NCBI GenBank assembly: GCA_017591395.1
Contig: WEDG01006501.1
Coordinates: forward strand, 1-64,000
Length of the DNA stretch: 64,000 nt
Direction of reading: 5' to 3'
DNA from: Schistocephalus solidus
Taxonomy: Eukaryota > Platyhelminthes > Cestoda > Diphyllobothriidea > Diphyllobothriidae
A program made the translations under genes and the position numbers. The stretch's first letter is position 1, and each line of letters opens with the position of its first letter. This document shows, piece by piece, positions 60,722-64,000 of the stretch. The notes beneath the pieces are model-generated. The model had not been told where the DNA came from. It did no database searches and saw only the letters and a list, made by a program, of their open reading frames with translations.

Positions 60722-60727
<6 letters not shown>
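60319..60727. mobile_element. Element with 70-bp terminal inverted repeats
   Basis: The left arm 60319-60390 (ATGAAAAGAAAAAAATGCTC ... GTTGGTGACACCAACCCG) and right arm 60658-60727 are inverted copies differing by small A/T-run indels and one base. The 267-bp interior is noncoding and starts TCGTCAGACGAAATGA, resembling sequence flanking the minus-strand PLE at 59400-59450 (CGTCGTCAGGAGAAATGAG). AT microsatellites lie at or near both ends. It may be a non-autonomous element, or two inverted PLE end sequences. Confidence 0.7.

Positions 60728-60758
<31 letters not shown>
60726..60758. repeat. AT microsatellite
   Basis: About sixteen AT units joining the 70-bp inverted repeat to the PLE leader-like module. 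Confidence 0.93.
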
Positions 60759-60759
<1 letters not shown>

Positions 60760-61114
60760 CTTCGGTGGATGGGGGTACTGACGAATACTGCCAACGTTTG
60801 AACGCCGACCCTCGACCAGATTGAGAACAAGCCATCACATGCCCTCCCCCTCCCCTCCACCACGGGCCTGGTGTACAGGCAGAGGATGATCACCCAGGGT
60901 GAAACACCACCCTCCTCATAACTGAGGATCGCCACCCCCAACCAGGCCCCTCCTCCACGCAAATTCGAAAACCTTAGTAATCCCGTGTTACCCGAAATTT
61001 TACCCCCTATAAATACTGTGAGGCGCGGTACAAAACTTACCTGCGAAGATGAAATCTTGTTTGCTTTTGAAACGTCAGGAAAATATAACCATGCTTCCCG
61101 TGATCGCCTCTTCT

Positions 61115-61118
<4 letters not shown>
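60759..61118 (-). repeat. PLE leader-like module, minus orientation
   Basis: The reverse complement resembles 13330-13800. Shared features are CCTATAAATACTGTGAGGC, GAAGATGAAATCTTG, CGTCAGGAAAATATAACCAT and TTCCCGTGATCGCC. It is bounded on both sides by AT microsatellites. In minus orientation it lies upstream of the PLE at 58440-59395, as expected for that element's leader, but other repeats have inserted between them. The hammerhead core is not preserved here. Confidence 0.6.

Positions 61119-61155
<37 letters not shown>
61119..61155. repeat. AT microsatellite
   Basis: About eighteen AT units at the far edge of the PLE leader-like module. Confidence 0.93.
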
Positions 61156-61157
<2 letters not shown>

Positions 61158-62225
61158 ATTTTGGTTTCTTATAACATGAAGCGGTTATTCATTTTGACAT
61201 GCTTTCCATAATTGAAGTTCATTTCGTGCATGTGCTTATATAAAGATAACTGGGTAGTAGAATAAATGAAAATAATTGCCAAATGTTAGCGGAGCGCTTA
61301 AGCTTAGGATGCAAGGGAAGAAAAGCTGTCAGGCTTCAAATTTCGTTGAGTACGATAATGCGGTTTTTTAAATACTTATCCATTCAACTGCCTGGAACAA
61401 ATCCAGAAGTTTTACTCTCCCTTGAGCAGCCTATGTACGCTGGTAAGATTCCCCTGTTGGCGTACCGTGAGTCTCATCTGCCGTGTTTACCCTCGTCAGC
61501 CAAACACGTCTGATTGATGGTGTGTAATACTGCCCTACTTCCATCCTCACTCGATCCAATTTTCCTCCCAAAATGCGTCTGAACTAATTTCCCGAAATTT
61601 CGGCCGCTGCTGCTGCTTGTGTCCCGTTTAAATGCTGGAGTGGGAAACAACTGTGGTGTAATGTCTCTGTAAGTGAAGCATTTGCCGCAGCCGCTGTTTC
61701 CGCTCCTCTAGAGGGTCCCACCCATAAGGCCAAGGTGATTCACATGTTCCCGTTTAGTTGGCTGATTGGCATTGCGAATGAGTCATGACGTGGCCCAGAG
61801 AACTGACTCTCTCTCTCTCTCTCTTTCCTGGGTTCATGGTTCATCCGGGTGCCTGCGCTTTGTTCCCCCTCCTGTCCTCTCTCCTGCCCGCGCGTTACTG
61901 AAGCCTGATGCACATTTATGCAGCCTATCGGGCACTGTCTGGTACGTGGGGACGCGAAATTCCTAGAAGGTGCTTTCCACTCTTACTAGCCGATGCGACC
62001 CAATGAACGTGACGGTATAGACATCAAGGGAAGTTCTTTGGCCCGCTAAGCATACACTCCTACAGAACGCGTCCATGGCCATAACAAATGACTATTTCTT
62101 TGTCTCCGACAGCCACAATTTAACCCATTCGCCGCGGATATTCAAACTATGAGCTGGCCCTAAACATACAGAAAACTGGCTGTACGATCAGTACCCGCAT
62201 GATGACCTTTTTGCTCAAGCATCTT

Positions 62226-62819
62226 CTATATAGTATATTCAGCCGATTTATGAGGTCTGTACTGTCTTATGAAAGGTCTTGCTATGGAGGGAGGATGGGG
62301 AGCCTTGACTTTTTTAATATAATATTCGTAGTTCAGTACAATGATTGATGATCTTTGATCGACCGACAGGAGGATAATTTTCCTCCTACTCTCCGATTCA
62401 CTTCGGCACAGCCTTTGATTTTTCTGTGAGCCACCAGTGCTTGGACGACTTGGTATCTTCGGTTGCTTCACTTCTGATTTAGTTTTAGGGGCTGAATTGA
62501 AGTGGACTGGATCGTCATCTGCTACATGGAGGCCAGCTTCGTGTTTTATCGTTCGTAGGGGCGGCTCTGTTAGATAAAAAAAACGGTGGAGAATTTGCAC
62601 ACTTTTCCGGTCCGCAACTATTAACCTAAACAGGCTCTGCTTCATACTCGTTCTGCTTTTAACTTGCCCTTGGTGTAACAAGGCAGAGTTTTGAGTCCAG
62701 TCCTTGGGACACGAAATCTTAGGTTTCGCCGCAGAAACGTCAAGAAACCGAAAAGACCACCCAAATTCGAATGAACAATGCCGGCAACGACAAGGGAGCT
62801 TGGAATGGTCATTTCTCAC
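62226..62819 (-). other. 198-codon open frame, SINE-derived start
   Basis: The longest ordinary open frame in the window. Its first 20 codons come from the tail of the minus-strand SINE, so the start is not that of a native gene. From codon 85 it reads EPPLRTIKHEAGLHVADDDP and then a Lys/Ser-rich hydrophilic stretch. Just before codon 85 the minus strand has a good acceptor (T-rich tract then TATCTAACAG, exon from 62566), and GAGAGTAGGA about 190 nt later could serve as donor. An orphan or nested antisense exon is possible. I recognise no domain, so chance cannot be excluded. Confidence 0.22.
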
Positions 62820-62893
62820 TCATTAGTCCTCATCAGCCAGTCATACCCAACCGCAGGCGGTGCCCTACCCGAGGCTTGAACCCGCGACTCACG
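62775..62893 (-). mobile_element. SINE, minus-strand 3' part
   Basis: On the minus strand: CGGGTTCAAGCCTCGGGTAG (box B region), body GGTTGGGTATGACTGG, core CTGATGA (complement of 62830-62836), GAGAAATGACCATTCC, and tail AAGCTCCCTTGTCGTTGCCG. It is cut at box B where the plus-strand copy begins, so the two are head to head. Confidence 0.7.
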
Positions 62894-63172
62894 GGTCGTG
62901 GTTCAATGGTTAGAGCGTTGGACTTCTGATCAACAGGCTGCGGGTTTGAACCTCGGATGGGGTGCTACTTAGGGTTGGCTATGACTGGCTTTTGACGGCT
63001 AATTCGTCAGAAATGACCATTCCAGTCTCCTTTGTCTTGGCCGGCAGTGTTCATCTGCCTTTACTACTACTAGCCGCTATGCGGCTGCTGGCGCGGCTCG
63101 AGAGTGAGCCTCGATGCTGTGCGGAACGAGTTAGTTCCGTTAGCGATCGGTGAGCGTTCATCAACGAATGAC
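62894..63172 (+). mobile_element. tRNA-headed SINE, copy 4, with 3' module
   Basis: tRNA-like head (about 62896-62962) with box A region TGGTTCAATGGTTAGAGCG and box B GGGTTTGAACCTC, body, degenerate core (CTTTTGA instead of CTGATGA), tail CCAGTCTCCTTTGTCTTGG, CATCTGCCTTTACTACTACT, and the 3' module GCTGCTGGCGCGGCTCGAGA ... GATCGGTGAGCGTTCATC. This copy shows the order head-body-tail-module in one orientation. Confidence 0.78.
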
Positions 63173-63468
63173 AAAGTACACTGTATAGATAGTTTCATCC
63201 AAACCCTCTTCGAACTTTTACACATCCGATCTGCGTCGAATTACCTTGCATGATTACCGCCTGCGGAATAATTGATAGAGTATTGTCTGGGTCTTTACAG
63301 TGACTACGTTGGAGTGTCCGACTGGAACGATAGTTTGTAATGGTCTCTTAATAACCGATGGCCTTGGGCCTTCAAAACCCTCAAAAAGACTTCCTTCCCC
63401 TCCCCATAGAACTTTGTTTTTCTTGCAAACTGAAACTGTTACCCAATCCTCGCCCTCTCCTTTCAAAG

Positions 63469-63682
63469 GTATCCGGTCGCCCGGAGTGCATTATCGCCTT
63501 TGCGCGTTTGCATCACTGCGGGCCTTACTGTCTGGCTCGCGAACCGCCGCCTTCCCACGCCGTCCCTACTCAGGCTCTGGACCTCTGTGCAGGTGCCTGC
63601 TCAAATTTGGCATCTGTATGCTTCTTCGAAGGCAAAAACAGTCGTATGCCTCAACTGGCAGACGCCTGGGTCCAGCTAATTG
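63469..63682 (+). CDS. Glypican exon 4 (Cys-rich YC segment)
   Basis: The exon encodes 71 residues plus one base of the glypican core. It begins VSGRPECIIAFARLHHCGPYC, matching the family pattern P-x-C-x-x-A-L-x-x-x-x-YCP-x-C, then after PPPSHAVPTQ comes ALDLCAGACSNLASVCF (family: V-x-PC-x-x-YC-x-N-V-x-x-GC) and MPQLADAWVQLIG (family: L-D-x-x-W-x-x-x-I-D). Six Cys are in conserved positions. The acceptor CCTTTCAAAG (phase 0) fits the exon 3 donor, and the donor G|GTGAGTC is phase 1. The protein so far is about 352 residues. The rest of the core, the Ser-Gly attachment sites and the GPI signal must lie downstream of the window. Confidence 0.9.
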
Positions 63683-64000
63683 GTGAGTCAAATTCTGACA
63701 TCCTCGGTCGGTTCTGCCCTTGCCCTTTTTCCGCTCCGGTAGCTCTCGATTTGTCGATGCAAACAAAAAGGGTAAGGATGACTTTATGACCCCTAAACAG
63801 GAACTTCGAACGGGAACCGCCTGCGCCGTATTCCGGAAAAAATAGGGTCAGGTCTGTGGTTATGGTTACTATTACCTCTAGCAGTGGGATTTAGGTTAGG
63901 GTTAAGATTAGGCCTACAGTTTAGGTTTATTTTAGGGCTTATGTTAGACTTAGAATACAGGATTATTTTCCCTTCCTCGAATTATTCACAAGGCCACATT
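63683..64000 (+). other. Start of glypican intron 4
   Basis: Begins GTGAGTCAAA. It contains CCTAAACAGGAACTTCG and then TTTAGGTTAGGGTTAAGATT-type sequence up to the window end, probably the first part of another CCCTAA-interior MITE. No exon is visible. Confidence 0.6.

Larger units (their letters stand above)
28899..63468 (+). other. Glypican intron 3 (34.6 kb)
   Basis: The intron begins GTAACTGAGT and ends CCTTTCAAAG, phase 0. It is filled with mobile-element copies and simple repeats listed separately. Stretches with nothing I can name are 30.2-32.9, 33.95-34.9, 35.3-36.7, 37.0-39.9, 46.1-48.0, 49.0-50.2, 50.8-54.0, 56.1-57.5 and 61.2-62.2 kb. A nested gene is possible but not demonstrated. 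Confidence 0.7.

Overview
This window is eukaryotic and reads as repeat-rich animal DNA, most likely from a flatworm and probably a tapeworm. The reasons are a conserved metazoan gene (a glypican) with a 34-nt intron near its 5' end followed by introns of about 10 and 35 kb, broken Penelope-like retroelements, a mariner relic, TTAGGG/CCCTAA-type sequence, and abundant AT-rich and simple repeats. The species cannot be fixed from the sequence alone. No CRISPR array, operon or bacterial gene organisation is visible.

One real gene is recognisable: a plus-strand glypican (membrane-anchored heparan sulfate proteoglycan core). Four exons are in the window: 18206-18377 (signal peptide and first Cys), 18412-18576 (Cys-Cys motif), 28393-28898 (helical core) and 63469-63682 (Cys-rich YC segment). 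Splice phases agree at every junction and the spliced protein is collinear with the family over about 352 residues. The C-terminal core, the heparan sulfate attachment region and the GPI signal lie beyond base 64000.

Layout. 1-18205: upstream DNA, mostly unrecognisable, with a faint LINE endonuclease relic near 2.1 kb, two weak coding-like stretches at 12.0-13.2 kb, and a decayed Penelope-like element (PLE) at 13.33-15.57 kb whose leader has a hammerhead-ribozyme-like fold. 18577-28392 (intron 2): short inverted-repeat elements, several with a degenerate CCCTAA-like interior, and a copy of an AT-rich dispersed repeat. 28899-63468 (intron 3): SINE copies, a 363-nt AGT microsatellite, more inverted-repeat elements, clustered AT-rich repeats, tandem duplications, a mariner relic (48.1 kb), a tail-to-tail PLE pair (57.5-59.4 kb), a perfect 124-bp inverted repeat (59.7-60.0 kb) and a 70-bp inverted repeat (60.3-60.7 kb).

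The most interesting signal is a tRNA-headed SINE family (copies near 29.6-30.2, 55.7-56.05, 59.7-60.2 and 62.8-63.2 kb). Its body has the hammerhead core CTGATGA...GAAA with matching short stems I, II and III, and its modules occur in two relative orders, as expected if the unit passed through a tandem or circular RNA. This would be a flatworm SINE/retrozyme-like system analogous to the schistosome SM-alpha elements. It is an inference from pattern and needs a covariance-model search and a cleavage test.
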